The position numbers and the translations under genes were made by a program. Shown piece by piece: positions 23,870-35,959 of a DNA stretch of 64,000 bases. The stretch spans positions 2,976,001 to 3,040,000 of the forward strand of contig JAQFVV010000056.1 of the NCBI GenBank assembly GCA_028023455.1, written 5' to 3'. The notes beneath the pieces were generated by a model. The model was given only the letters and a program-made list of their open reading frames with translations, made no database searches and was not told the origin of the DNA. The stretch comes from Epiperipatus broadwayi. Taxonomy: Eukaryota; Onychophora; Udeonychophora; Euonychophora; Peripatidae. How positions within the stretch are numbered: the stretch's first letter is position 1; every line of letters starts with the position of its first letter.

Positions 23870-26231
23870 ATATTGACATTATATTTGCATCATATGTCTC
23901 TTCAGGTTGATGATGCTTTTTGACTATAGCATCATTAGCTGTGTTGTGATTTCTTAGCCAAACTTGAACTGAGTCACTGCAATACCAATGATCTAATTGA
24001 AGACCTATACAATTTATTACTAGAAGATTTGCCACATTTTTCACTTCAAGGTGATTTCTTTTATCCAAATAAATTGCGTTCATCACAGAAAACCTTCATT
24101 CAGCCTCTGCAGAACTCACAGCAATTGTTTTAATTATATTTTTTAGCTCTTTGGATAGTTTCAGGTACAATATGTTTCTGGTGGTTTTTCATAACATTTT
24201 CAACATAATCACAGAAATCATTAACTGAAATCTCATGATGAAATGCTTTGTAAAAATCTGGTATTTTCTCTTCAAATTCTTTCCAGGGAACTACAGCTTC
24301 TTCCAAATTCCAAGCATCTGAGTTCACAATTTTAACTAATTGATGAATTTTATGATTTCTATCTTGAGTATTATTACTTTTTCTATCACAATCCATTAAT
24401 CTTAATGCCATATTTGTTGTCACTACATTTAGTAATTATTGGTGAGGAAGATTCACACATTTGTTGTCTTCAACAAAATTAATAGTCTGGAATTCCTTAG
24501 AAGAGATAGTTTTATTTATTATTTTTTTAATGATCAGATATTTTATGGTAATATCTCCACACTAAACTCTAATATATTTATTTCTATAGATAGAAATAAA
24601 TATATTAGAGTTTAGTGTGGAGATATTACCATAAAATATCTGATCACTACATATATGAACCATGCATTTAATTATTTAATAGTTGTTATTTTTTTGTAAG
24701 TACCACTCCTCTTTGAGATATTCAAATGCTTTAATTGTTCCCTTAATCAATTTTTCAGCATGCAATATATTTACAATTCTTCTTTGAAGAGCATTTCTTC
24801 TAGTATATCAATTATTAAAGCCAGATCTCATAAAATATTTGTTGGCAAGATGTTTAGCCATTCCAGAAAATTTCTTATTAGTAGAAAAAAAAAATCATAC
24901 AGTGCTGGATAGGCTCGCCATGTTGCAACTGCTGTTCTATGACTGCATGCTGTCCATCTTGGGTCAAAAACTCTACCAATTTTTAGAATTTCAATTCCCA
25001 AATTGGTTGAAATTTTATTTGGTGCCATTTGGTTTTTATCAGATTGATGGAAGATTTTGTATATTTCATCAAAAAATATTTTAAAGTGATTCACTTGTCT
25101 TTGATAGAATCCTCCAGCACAAGCTAAAGGCGATGACTCAAACAATGCTAAATAATAATCTCGGGATAGTGGTTTTTTATTTTAACATTTATTCCTGACA
25201 ACCTTCCCAGAATCACACTCACTCCATCTGAACAAAATCCAATCAAATTATTCTTCATTATCAAATCCTACTGAATGCAGACTTTGTAGTAGAGCAGTGT
25301 AAATGTTTTCAGCATCTTTGTTTTGTAATTCCACTAAATCTACAAAAATTGTTGGTGAAAAATCTGTATCTTCAACCTTAACAAAAATAATAAGGACTGG
25401 TTTGCATGATATTGTTGATGCCTCATTAATTATGACACATATCTTTAAATTCTGAGCTATTATTTTTCTAAACACTTCCTTTTTAATGTATTTTACATTG
25501 CGCTCAACAATTTTAACAGCTGCAAATTGAGAATGGAGTCCCATTCCCATATCTAACCCATTTTTTTGTAATTCTAACAAATGTTCAATATCAGAAAATG
25601 GTCAGTTTAGTTTTGTTAAAGTGTAAACTGTATTAAAAATTTTACAAGTGGAGCTCATAAACTTTTCATGAGTTTTGTCTATAGATTTGGAAATTGTATT
25701 TTTTGCACTTTCTTTCAATTGCATCACACATATCTGGTGTGCTTTTGATGAAAAGTATTCCTTTATTATTTTTTTTTAAGAGAGGCTTGTTGAACCATTT
25801 TATTTTTTCCACTTGGAACAATATTACATCTCCATTCTTTTGACACATGAGCTGCCTTCATTTTTATTGACTCGATTTTGATATAGATATCATACCCAAG
25901 CTTTTTTCCAATAATAAGTAAACCACAATACTTTTCTTTGAAGTAATTGGCTTATTTCATATTCCAGCAGTCAGGGAGGTCACTATCTACATTTATTTTA
26001 TATGCATCTTTTGTACTTTTGGAATTGGACAGCTTATTTGTGTTGTCAACATTATTTTCTTTTGTATCAGAAGAAACAGAAAACAAAACTTGATTCAAAA
26101 TATCATCCTTTGCTATCATTTTTGATTCTGTATCAGTTTTTGCATCTTTTATGAAGAAATCTGATATTGTTTGGCATTTTCATTTCATTTCTTGTGAAGG
26201 GTTTATATTATATTCTAGTGTTATATTCACC
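23870..26231 (-). pseudogene. hAT transposase pseudogene (KIAA1586-like)
   Basis: The ancestral protein is a hAT transposase of the lineage from which the vertebrate gene KIAA1586 was domesticated. From N to C on the minus strand it shows: a Ser/Lys-rich start (about 26150-25980); a zinc-finger-like region with WRCNIV around 25830; a catalytic-core stretch with the intact 110-codon frame 25580-25248 (GLDMGMGLHSQFAAVKIVER and KPVLIIFVKVEDT); the VNHFKIFFDEIYKIFHQSDK and VFDPRWTACSHRTA signatures at 25145-24828; and a C-terminal dimerisation region with SSAEAE and MNAIYLDKRNHLEVKNVANL near 24110-23990. A stop interrupts the SSAEAE block. Further stops and the palindrome at 24531-24646 confirm inactivity. 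The acceptor site TTTTTTCTAG lies just upstream at 26232. Confidence 0.88.
24531..24646. repeat. perfect palindrome with 57-bp arms
   Basis: 24531-24587 and 24590-24646 are exact reverse complements with a 2-bp spacer. It lies inside the hAT transposase remnant, between its RWTACSHRTA and dimerisation blocks. No mismatch is present, so it is either very recent or maintained by gene conversion, or it is a sequencing or assembly foldback artefact. No target duplication is evident. Confidence 0.95.
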
Positions 26232-27497
26232 CTAGAAAAAAACATTTAATTAATTGATTTTTAATACAAATGAGTGGTAACAAATCATAAAACTGAAATA
26301 AAGTGGTAAAATTAAAAAAATAAAAAGAAAAAAAATATTTGAAAACGAGTCATGCCATTTGATGAGCCAAAGTTATTGTTATATTTATCATCTTCTCAAG
26401 TTATTTTAGAAAAAATATGTTGAACTCATTGTTAAAAAAAGACACACTGTTACATCTGATATAGCAAACTAAATGAAAATAATGTATTATAAACTTATTA
26501 CAGCTGGTAATCCATTAAATTTACTAATCAAATAAAAACAAATCTTGCATGATAAATATGTAAGTGAAGAAATAAAATATTTAAATAAAAAATAAAAGTT
26601 AAAAAATATTTAAAACAACGTCGTCGGCATAACAAACTCATTGGAATCAATGGCTTTATGTTACTGTTTATTTTTGCAATGATAGGTCCTTTTGAATGAA
26701 GTTATTTTATTTTTAAAGTAAAATAATTTCAGCAAGAGTAAATTTCATTAAAAAAAAATTATGGTAATACATAAATACATTTGTGCTGAATTTATTTCTA
26801 ATTTTAATAATGCCTCTGTTAAATGTAAGTACACTAATAGTTAATTAATTTCTTACTTACCTTGTATATGAGCACAGACTTTCACATGACCCACCACTCT
26901 CTCTAATAACACTGATACACTCAAGCACATATATGCTGAAAACATAAATAATCACCAATATATGTATTTCATGCTAAACCAGCAATCATCAGTTGGTCCA
27001 GATTATCATCTCCCACACATATATACTATAAGTGCTCAGATATTTATTAAGATAGACAATCTTCATACTTTAATGGACAGGCTCCAATCTACTACACATT
27101 CCAACTCTTCAACTGTTTATCCAATTGAAAATCTGATGATGGAATGGCCTTCAAGCATTCCATCATCAGATTTTCAATTGGGTGGACAGTTGAAGAGTTG
27201 AAGTGTGGAGTAGATTTAAGCCTGTCCATTAAAGTATGAGGATTGGCTATCTTAATATATATCTGAGCACTTATAGCATATATGTGTGGGAGATGATAAT
27301 CTGGACCAACTGATGATTGCTGGTTTAGCATGAAATACGTATATTGGTGATTATTTATCTTTTCAGCATATATGTGCTTGAGGGTATCAGTGTTATTAGA
27401 GAGAGTGGTGGGTCATGTGAAAGTCTGTGCTCATATACCCTATATTACATATATAGCCACAGGTATATAATAAGCCTGTGTTTCAGTTATTACTTAC
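26232..27497 (-). other. predicted 5' intron of the KIAA1586-like hAT gene
   Basis: On the minus strand, CAAG followed by GTAAGTAA at 27501-27490 is a strong donor, and TTTTTTCTAG at 26241-26232 is a good acceptor leading directly into the transposase frame. The foldback duplicated the donor, so a second identical donor lies at 26864-26853. Either could in principle be used; using the outer one would remove the foldback with the intron. This is inference from splice consensus only. Confidence 0.5.
26865..27489. mobile_element. foldback element inserted at a splice donor
   Basis: Two arms of about 280 bp (outer limits 26864 and 27438) are inverted with only a few nucleotides of loop near 27150, followed by a 50-bp asymmetric tail to 27489. 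The element is flanked by an exact 12-bp repeat TTACTTACCTTG (26853-26864 and 27490-27501), read as the target duplication. On the minus strand of the host hAT that repeat is CAAGGTAAGTAA, a near-ideal 5' splice site. Small open frames exist on both arms, but most of their differences change residues, so they are not treated as genes. Sequence relatives lie at 29987-31130. Confidence 0.85.
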
Positions 27498-27968
27498 CTT
27501 GTGTAAAAATTAAATATGGATTCCTTTATCACAAATAAATAACACTTTTTATTTGTATACTTTTAAAGAAATTAATTTGAAATGCGATAAATAATGAATT
27601 TAATAACTTAAAACAAAACTGTTTTGAATTATTTCTTGCAGAATAATTCTGAATCACTCAAATTTCATTGCACACATCACCGTTCCAAGTGCAATATCGT
27701 ATAGTCGAATTATTCTGGGGAAAGCATTTTGAACCCAATCTATTCAAAAAGAATCATTGTTACATTAGATATAACAAAAAAATTACAAATAATGTTCTAG
27801 ATTATTGTTGGAAACAATTAAAATAATTTGTTAATTCAACTTTTTTTAAGGATAATGATAATAAAATTTATTTTCGGATAATTTAACTACTGGTTCGTTA
27901 ATTTTTTTTAATTTTAAGAACCGGTGCGAACCAGTGCAAACCGATTGGATATCATCACTGAGTACACT

Positions 27969-29943
27969 AATATATTATGAAAAAAAATGTTAAAATTTAA
28001 ATATTACTCATTTTAGTGAGACTTCTATTTTGTTTTTGGCAACTTTTAATGTTTAGAGTTAGGCAGAATATTTTTTATATTTAAATCAGTCAGATGTGAC
28101 TGTTTTTTTTTTTTAATCAATATTATTAATAAAAATAATTTTCAACAACAAAAAAAAGCAAAAGTACAAGATTTACAAAGAATGAACAATTATAAAAGGA
28201 ACGTTAAAAATAATTACGGTCTTCCCCTGGATTAATTCTCAAAATTAGAAACGTTATTTACAGAGTGAATGTGGAGCCTTTTTTTTAAAATTTGACTCAC
28301 TAAATTTGAATTTTTTGCTATAATTATTAATACATTTTATTTTTTAATCCCAGCATTATTTTAGATCTATTTTAGTTTTATTTTTACAACCAGAAGTTAA
28401 CTGGGTCAAAATTAATGCACCAATGTACCAAGTTTGGTATATGTATCATAGTTTGCTATCTCTGATATAATGTGTACTGTATTTTATCAACTAGATGTTC
28501 TATTGCAATCCTAAAAAAATGAAACTAGATGGAAATAAGATTACAATGGAATCATAGTTGAAGTTTTTAAAACTAGATCAAGGTCTCTCTTTCAGAAGCA
28601 TTTCTACCTTTTTTTTTTTTACTATCAGTTAAAAAGATGCTTAATTAAATAATTGTTTTGATCATATATTTTATTATAAAATATTTTTATAAAAAAATTT
28701 ATTCATGATGCAAATAATAATAGCTATTTTCTTCTTGTTTATCTCTAATATTCTATGAAGTATTCTAATTCCCAATTGTCATGCTTCTTTATCCATACAT
28801 AAATATTGCTGTAAATTTTAATCTCTATTTTCTCTATCTATTCCTTCTTTCCAATTTTTTCTTAGATACCCTCATTTTTTCTTTTCTGGTACTATCCAAT
28901 TAAATATTAATCTTTCTTGAGGCATCATCTGTAGATTCTATATTATTTTAATTGTCTTGTTTTGGTGCCATTTACTGTAGTGTCCACAATATTCATTATT
29001 TTTCGAATTCTTTAATAATAATAAAAATATAATAATAAAAGTTAAACGAAAAATATGAGAAATATGTGATATTATTATTCATAATTAACATTTGACAGAA
29101 ATTAGCATACTTTTATTTTAATGAATGGCATTTTTTAAAAATTAATCTGACTGATTATTAGTTAAATTTATATAAAAATTATATTAAATTGCCTTTTCCC
29201 TGTTTTTCCTTATGAAATGTTCAAAATCATATACCTCCATCTTCAAGATTATCTTACTTTTTTTTTCTTTTACCTCTCTTCTTTTTTTATCCTCCATCCA
29301 TAATTCTATTATTTTAAAGCAAGTGCCTAATTCAAATTATTTCTCTTTATAATTCATTTAATTAAGAAATATTTTTAAATGTACTTTTTATATATTTTTA
29401 TTTTGCTAATGTATGGTTCCAATTTTTCTTTTTCGTCTCCCTTGTATCTAACTCTAAAGTCACTAATCTCTCCCTCCCATTGTCAGAAATTTGTATTTCA
29501 TATAATACCTCAAAAAAGCTTATTTTTTAAAAAAATATAATTTTAATGAATGGCAAAATAATCCCGTGTTCTTATTAAAGCAATGCAGTTTTTATTTTAA
29601 CACATTTATAATTTTTTCCATCACCAGCATTCCACCTACTCATATGCTTAAAAGCGTTAACCAAATTTAAAATTTACTATTAATGTTTTCATTTCAAGTT
29701 CTATCAGACCTATGCAAAATCTTATTAAATTTATCTTCACTATCATGATAACCTAAATATTATCAAAATACAACTTATTTAACAATTAACTAACTGGAAA
29801 TAAATAACATCCTACAGATAATTCCCCTTTATATTTAGTTTTTCAATAAGAAGACTATTAAATCTAATAAATGTTTTGTGTTATATATATAAGACATATT
29901 TTGCGGGTTCATCCGTGTTAAAAAAATTAAATATTAATATACC
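27969..29943. other. AT-rich non-coding stretch
   Basis: There are long T-rich tracts (for example 28110-28118 and 28610-28621). From about 28760 to 29500 the strand is pyrimidine-biased (TTCTTT and CTCT blocks), but no gene, ORF or repeat can be named. Confidence 0.5.
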
Positions 29944-29973
29944 GACGTTTCGACTTGATCATACAAGTCATCC
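29944..29973 (-). ncRNA. hammerhead-ribozyme-like motif of a PLE end
   Basis: On the minus strand it reads GGATGACTTG, a six-base loop, then CAAGTCGAAACGTC. A perfect 6-bp stem (GACTTG with CAAGTC) leads into GAAACGTC, the arrangement of hammerhead-like motifs described in Penelope-like element terminal repeats. The core should read CTGANGA; here the first two positions do not match, so cleavage activity is unlikely. Confidence 0.35.
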
Positions 29974-29986
29974 ATATGTATATATA

Positions 29987-31130
29987 GAGAATTTGAACTC
30001 AGATTTTCAAGCACCCTTCAACTATCCACACTATCTCATACAACTGATACACATGACCACACACATGTAGAAAAGATATATAATCACCAATATACGTATT
30101 TCATGCTAAACCAGCACTCATCAGTTGGTCCAGATTATCATCTCTCACACATATATATAATCAATGCTCAGTTTATATTAAGATAGCAAATCTTCATACT
30201 TTAATGGACAGGCTTCAATCCACTGCAACCTCCAACTTTTCAGCCATCCATATGATTGAAAATCTGATGATGAAAACCCAAATCCCATGCTTATGCTAAT
30301 ATTATTGCCATGCCCATGTTGACCTGAAGACACTCTGACCCCCCCCCATGTATCGGATAGTATCCATTAAATACATATAAGATTTGCTATCTTAATATAA
30401 ACTGAGCATTGATTATATATGTGTGTGAGAGATGATAATCTGGACCAACTGATGAGTGCTGGTTTAGCATGAAATATGTATATTGGTGATTATATATCTT
30501 TTCTACATGTGTGTGGTCATGTGTATCAGTTGTATGAGATAGTGTGGATAGTTAAAGGGTGCTTGAAAATCTGAGTTCAAATCCTCTATACTTACAATTA
30601 AGTTCCCAGGTTTGTGAAGAGTGCCTGGTTTTCAAATATTTACATATCAAGCTTGTATCCTGTCCATCCCTCTTATATGTATTTAATGGATACTTTCCTA
30701 TACATGGGGGGTCAGAGTGACTTCAGGTCAACATGGGCATGGCAATAATATTAGCATAAGCATGGGATTTGGGTTTTCATCATCGGATTTTCAATGATAT
30801 GGATGGCTGAAAAGTTGGAGGTTGCAGTGGATTGAAGCCTGTCCATTAAAGTATGAATATTTGCTATCTTAATATAAACTGAGCATTGATTATATATATA
30901 TGTGTGTGAGAGATGATAATCTGGACTAACTGATGAGTGCTGGTTTAGCATGAAATACGTATATTGGTGATTATATATCTTTTCTACATGTGTGTGTTCA
31001 TGGGTATCAGTTGTATGAGATAGTGTGGATAGTTGAAGAGTGCTTGAAAATCTGAGTTCAAATCCTCTATACTTACAATTAAGTTCCCAGGTTTGTGAAG
31101 AGTGCCTGGTTTTCAAATATATATATATAT
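29987..31130. mobile_element. complex foldback element with an extra arm
   Basis: The left arm (about 29987-30375) pairs with the right arm (about 30675-31045), both including a block naming a CCCATG..GTTGACCTGAAG-like segment. Between them, 30376-30674 is an additional copy of most of the right arm in the same orientation. The arms are clearly homologous to the foldback at 26865-27489 (shared TTTCATGCTAAACCAGCA and CAGTTGGTCCAGATTATCAT). The arms carry a GAGTTCAAATCC B-box-like block, and the left side adjoins the hammerhead-like motif, pointing to PLE or SINE ancestry. The 121-codon minus-strand frame at 30751-31116 simply follows the repeat. Confidence 0.75.
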
Positions 31131-31139
31131 TGTGATGGA

Positions 31140-31452
31140 TATGGTATACATGTTGTAAACATGCATGTGTATATTATGTAAAAACCCAAAAAAAAAATCA
31201 AAAATCAAACCAATGATATAAACAAGTAAAATAAAATTGACTACATTTTCAAGTAATAATTTTTTCATTATAAAAATTTTGAGATTTTTATTTTGTTTTT
31301 ATCTGTGATCTCAAAATAATATTTTTTATAATTATTTTTGAGACTGAAAAGTATTTTTGTTTTCCAAAAGTTATCTAATTACTTAAGTAAGTAGTTGAAA
31401 GTTAATTGATAATATAAAAAATAGTTAAAATAAAATGTATGTTTTGCTTCTT
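31140..31452. other. AT-rich non-coding stretch
   Basis: Nothing recognised. Confidence 0.5.
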
Positions 31453-31621
31453 AATAAACAAAATTATCAGGTGATATTAAACGCATATAAAGAGCAGTTA
31501 TAATTTTGGACAAAAAAAAAGAAATCCGGGATTCTGAAATAAACAAAATTATCAGGTGATATTAAATATATATAAAGAGCAGTTATAATTTTACGAAAAA
31601 AAAAAAATTCGGGATTCTGAA
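31453..31621 (+). repeat. 85-bp tandem duplication
   Basis: Two adjacent units (31453-31537 and 31538-31621) share AATAAACAAAATTATCAGG and AAGAGCAGTTATAATTTT, with small differences in an A-run and near the middle. It is a local duplication with a few substitutions, older than the 45-bp repeat at 15841. Confidence 0.85.
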
Positions 31622-32249
31622 AAAGTAAGAAGCAAAAAAATGGAAAAAGCTAAGTCTGTCAATAGCAGTTCCATATGTTTGTGCATAGAAAGATCAGCTA
31701 TATGAATTAGTCAACAGAAAAAGAGTCTGATCTTAATGGAAATGCTAATCGGCTACTGTAATATGTTTGAGGGAGAAACTGAAAAAACTAACTGATATTT
31801 ACAATCTTTATTAAAATATCAGTAGTAAAAGCAAAGCCAACCAAGAAATTTATTATTAAGCTCAAAACCTAAAAACAAAAAATGAATTATTAAAAAAATC
31901 CAAATCTTGCCTGAATTTTAATTAAGTAAAATATATTTTGAGTAAAACTGAAACCCAAAATAATAATTTTTATATATTTACGTATACAAGTTAACACTCC
32001 AGAACTAAACCGAGTCAATAAAATAAATTTGTATTGAATTATTTCTGTAAAAACTTTTATTATTGGATTAATTATAATTCACGCATAAAATCAGTCTATT
32101 TATTAATATTTTAGCATTTTGATAATTGTTTATATAGACACATTTAATATGAGTGTGTGCATTTATAAAATTCTAGATTTTAATATTCATGTTGAATTAG
32201 ATACTACACATGTAAATAAAAGTAAGATTGTTATGAAAATGGCATCCTA
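31622..32249. other. AT-rich non-coding stretch
   Basis: No gene is seen. A Met-initiated open frame at 32119-32319 runs into the CpG-rich block but has no recognisable features. Confidence 0.45.
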
Positions 32250-34300
32250 TATTGTACCGGTCGAAACCCACCACCACCGCACATCAAATCGGATTCATTC
32301 TCAGCTTAACCAAAACTGAATTCAAACCCAACTCAACAGCTCAGATAGCAGAAATCGACGGCACAGTGCTATGCGCCAAGAACTAGCTCCACGGTTGGTG
32401 AGGACTAGAGACCCTTGCACTGACACGAATATCAATTAATTACTTTGAATACTTTTTAAATCAAATCATATGTATGTTCGGGTTGCCAACACAGATAGCG
32501 GGTATGAACATTTAAATAATTATAAAAAAATGATGAACTAAGAAACCAAGTATGTTAGAAAATATTTAATAATAATAATCATTTGTTTTGTTCAATAAAA
32601 TATAGATTGCATTAGTTACCTCTAGTCTTTAAAAGAATTGATATATATAATAAGAGTGGCGGTCCTTATCATATGCCAACAAGTATTACACAACATGGGA
32701 TTCTATGTCTATGCCCCCAACGAGAAATATAAAGGCAGATAAAGGTATTCATTAAGAACGGAAATGATTGTTCTAATTTTATTACGGTGGAATGTGAGAT
32801 TTATTTTCACATTCGGAAATCTATTCATGAAGAGCAAAACGTATTTTAAGGCATAACTTTAATCTTGATTTGAAAACTGATTTAAACTAAATATATTTGA
32901 GAATTGGTTCGACTTTGATTTAAATCACTTCATCACGAATTACGAGCACGGAGCAAGTTTTACCGGAACAAAGATGCAATGGTACTGACGAATTACAAGG
33001 CAGAGAGTAAAATTGAAAGATGATCGCTAGTCGATGATCGAAGTCCTATGGCGGCTTGCATTTGGCAAGTCTTACGCCCTTTGACTAATGAATCGGAAAG
33101 GAAGTACTTTCTTCCTCGAGAAATTTAAATAAGAGAATATGATCACCGACCAGCCTAACGGAGCGGAAGATGGCCCTACGTCAGCAACATTTGATGATGA
33201 TGACTTGATAGTCATCGTTGGAAAATAAAACCCATGTAGAATGCTCTACGTGATGACTTGACCAATTAATTAAAGTCAAACGAGCTTTTATCGAACTATT
33301 TTAAAACATTTATAAACTATATTAATTATGCCCTAATATCGTGCCCTTCCTGAATATTAATATAAAATAACAAAAGTGGAATTAAAATACATTTAACCCT
33401 TTATCAACCCTTTTTGCAATAAAAACATTTAAGGTTATATTCGAATAAATATATATATTAGTGGAACAAGAAATCAATATTTTAACATTTTGTGAGTATA
33501 TAAACACTTGTAACTTAGGAGCTGGGGACATAGGTGAAAAACGGAGCTAATAATTTATTATTAGCCAATTATAAAAATAGTAAACATGTAATATTTTCTT
33601 TCGACTCGATGATTAATAGAACTTATAAATTTAGTTCTAATGGGCGAGAATAACTATTTAAAATTTATATTATCTTATTTGCGTGAGGCCAATGGAACAA
33701 AGGAGCTCATCGAGTTGAAAGATTATTGGCATATAATTTTAAATAAATGACATTAATAAAGCATACAAATATATATATTAAATGAACCGCCAGGTAAGAA
33801 AAGAAAAGTTTAAAGACTAGAGATTGAAAGAATTACAATATAAATTTATAGTAGCATTTTATAAAGATTTTTACATTAAAGAATAAAGGAGCTCTTAATA
33901 AGGAGTGTAAAATAAAGTTCGAACTGGCCAGAAAGTTTAACGTTCATTAGAGAAATATATTACCCTTCCGTGCTTGTCCTTAAGTTACTCCTCCAAGTTG
34001 TTGAAAACGTAGGCACCATTGATTGATTATTGGAACAGCATTTTAGTAGCCTCCATAATTTTAGCAGAATGATCGGTCCGGAAAAGATTCAGCAGCTCCA
34101 TTGAAGATTTCTAGGGACTTTAGGAACCGTAGCCAGATTCCTGATGTTTTAGCCCTCTATCATGATGAAATACAATTTATACGCACAGAGTTCACTGCAC
34201 TACTCGACAACAAAAGCTAGTTTCTTTCTTTACTTTTCAGGGCTATATATCTACTGTTCACTGATGCCTCCGGCTAGCGCTCATTTTATTATCAATCTCT
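32250..34300. other. CpG-rich, compositionally distinct block
   Basis: From about 32250 the sequence has many more C, G and CpG dinucleotides than the rest of the window. Clusters are seen at 32255-32435 (for example ACCGGTCGAAACCC), 32930-33250 and 33960-34270. Frames longer than 70 codons are absent, and no protein or RNA family is recognised on either strand. Possibilities are a host promoter or untranslated exon region, a recently arrived element escaping methylation decay, or the non-coding part of an LTR element. The limits are approximate. Confidence 0.5.
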
Positions 34301-34784
34301 TTTTTTTTTTAATTAGTTGTTTTCAGAAACATTCCTTCGATAAGCTTTCAAACTAATTTGTGAATTCCTTTCCTAATTAGAAAATGAATTCTTAAAGTCT
34401 GAAATGATTTTAATTAAAAATTGAATTCTTATCTTTTTTAATTAATAAAACGTTACTGTTGTTTTTGAGGATTTGAAAGCCTATGGAAAGAATGTAGCTT
34501 TTAATCACAAAACTTTACAAATTATTTTAAAGGTGAAAAAAAAACAAGTATTCCCGATGCAATGAAACTTTCAAACAATTATATATATTTAATATTTACA
34601 AACATATATACGCACAATCCAGGCAATTTAATATATGTAAATTCATGAACATTTTATCATGAATTTATTTAGAGAATTGATCCAATTTAAACTAAACTAA
34701 TTAATTTTACTACGTATTTGAAACAAGTTATTCATTATGGAAATTAGCGTGGATTGAACGTATAAAGCCCCATTGCATCGGAAA

Positions 34785-34860
34785 TTTAAGGTTAGTATTA
34801 GGGTAAATAACATGAAGCTAGGATCGAACTCAGATCCGACTGCTTCAATATAAAACAAAG
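34785..34860 (-). repeat. weak tRNA-like (B-box) sequence
   Basis: On the minus strand a GAGTTCGATCCTAGC block matches a Pol III B box, with a plausible tRNA-like arm upstream. No clear A box or acceptor stem is present. It is possibly a SINE head. Confidence 0.3.
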
Positions 34861-34985
34861 TATTTCTTTTGTTAAAGGAATTAGGCGATTTTTGATTATT
34901 ATCATTCACTATTAAAGCTTCCTCACTCATTCCATTACAAATTTATATATATATATAATAAAATAATTAATGTGTTTGAAAAGAA

Positions 34986-35412
34986 AGATATTTAATAAAT
35001 CTATTTTACTAGTTCTTACTTATGGATCTGAGATTTGGACACATTAACAGAAGAGCCATAAAGAGAATTTATGAAGAGATGCATGTTAGGAATAACAAAA
35101 AAGAGATTGAAAATAAAATACATGGGTAAGAGAACAAACAAGTGTTACTGACATTATTAAAAATTAAGAGACTGAAGTAGAATTGGGTTAGACATATTAC
35201 TAGAAAAGATGAGAATAGATGTACAGTTGAAATTTTAAACTGAATTCCAAGAGATTGTAAAAGATCTAGAAAAAGACCACATGTGAGATGGATAAATGAA
35301 AGAAGAAAGTATGCAAAGCTGGTGCAAAGAACAAAAGCTAGAGATCATAGAAGATGGATTGAAGTTGAAGAGATCTTCATCTGTAATAGATTAATAATGG
35401 TTGAAAATGATA
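34986..35412 (+). mobile_element. LINE 3' fragment, copy 2
   Basis: The same family as 22978-23335, extending further 5'. It reads LVLTYGSEIWTH (the end of the RT/connection region), then RLKWNW, RKDENR, PRDCKRSRKRPHVRW and RRWIEVEEIF before an ATGGTTGAAAATGAT end. Multiple stops are present. The (GAT)n tail is reduced. It is more diverged from its intact ancestor than copy 1. Confidence 0.8.
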
Positions 35413-35959
35413 TGTATATATAAGCTTTCTACTAAATCAAAAAGCAGTTATTTGCTTTATTGTTGATAGTCATTATAGATATTAACTTTTTAAATAAATG
35501 TCTTTAATATTTAACAGTCATCCACTTTATAAAGTGTGTTTTCAAGATTGATGAAACAGATGTAACTGCTCTATTTCTTTCTATTTTATACATTCAAACA
35601 TCTTTAGATACAAGTATGATTAATATATTGGAAATTCATTTATTCATGGTCCTCAATAACATCCTTTTCTGCACATGAGAATAAGGTAATTTTGTTTAAA
35701 ATCTTCTCCACTGAAATCATAACTGGTGGGAAAAAAATCTAAGAATTAATCAGTTATTTGTAGATTACATTATAAATACCAAATAACTTACTTAACACTT
35801 TTCTATCAAAACTTTTAATAATTCAATTAGGGTCTCATCAATCCTTTGGATTTTGCAATTATTTTTATATTAGTTAGAGCCTTTATAACTTTTTCTTTAT
35901 TGCTGCATGACAGATTTCATTTTTGTTAAACTGATATTATTATTTTTTTCATATGTCAT
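35413..35959. other. AT-rich non-coding stretch
   Basis: Nothing recognised. Confidence 0.5.

Larger units (their letters stand above)
23574..27960 (-). mobile_element. hAT DNA transposon, KIAA1586-like lineage, with nested insertions
   Basis: Both ends carry the 14-bp inverted repeat CAGTGATGATATCC. Flanking octamers AGCACACT (23566-23573) and AGTACACT (27961-27968) match at 7 of 8, a clear hAT target duplication. The transposase is on the minus strand with an apparent 5' intron. Two later events are nested inside: a perfect palindrome at 24531-24646 and a foldback element at 26865-27489. The element is 4.4 kb in total. Confidence 0.9.

Noticed and set aside
24839-25084. Plus-strand frame opposite the hAT transposase
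   Set aside because: Shadow of the minus-strand transposase, which carries the recognisable motifs.
26962-27331. Mirror-image open frames on the two foldback arms (both with MLNQQSSVGPDYHLPHIY)
   Set aside because: They exist because the arms are reverse complements. Between the arms most base differences change residues, and the frame ends arbitrarily in the loop, so no protein selection is indicated.
30751-31116. 121-codon minus-strand frame
   Set aside because: It follows the same foldback repeat, ends at the loop and has no family features. It is treated as a by-product of the repeat.
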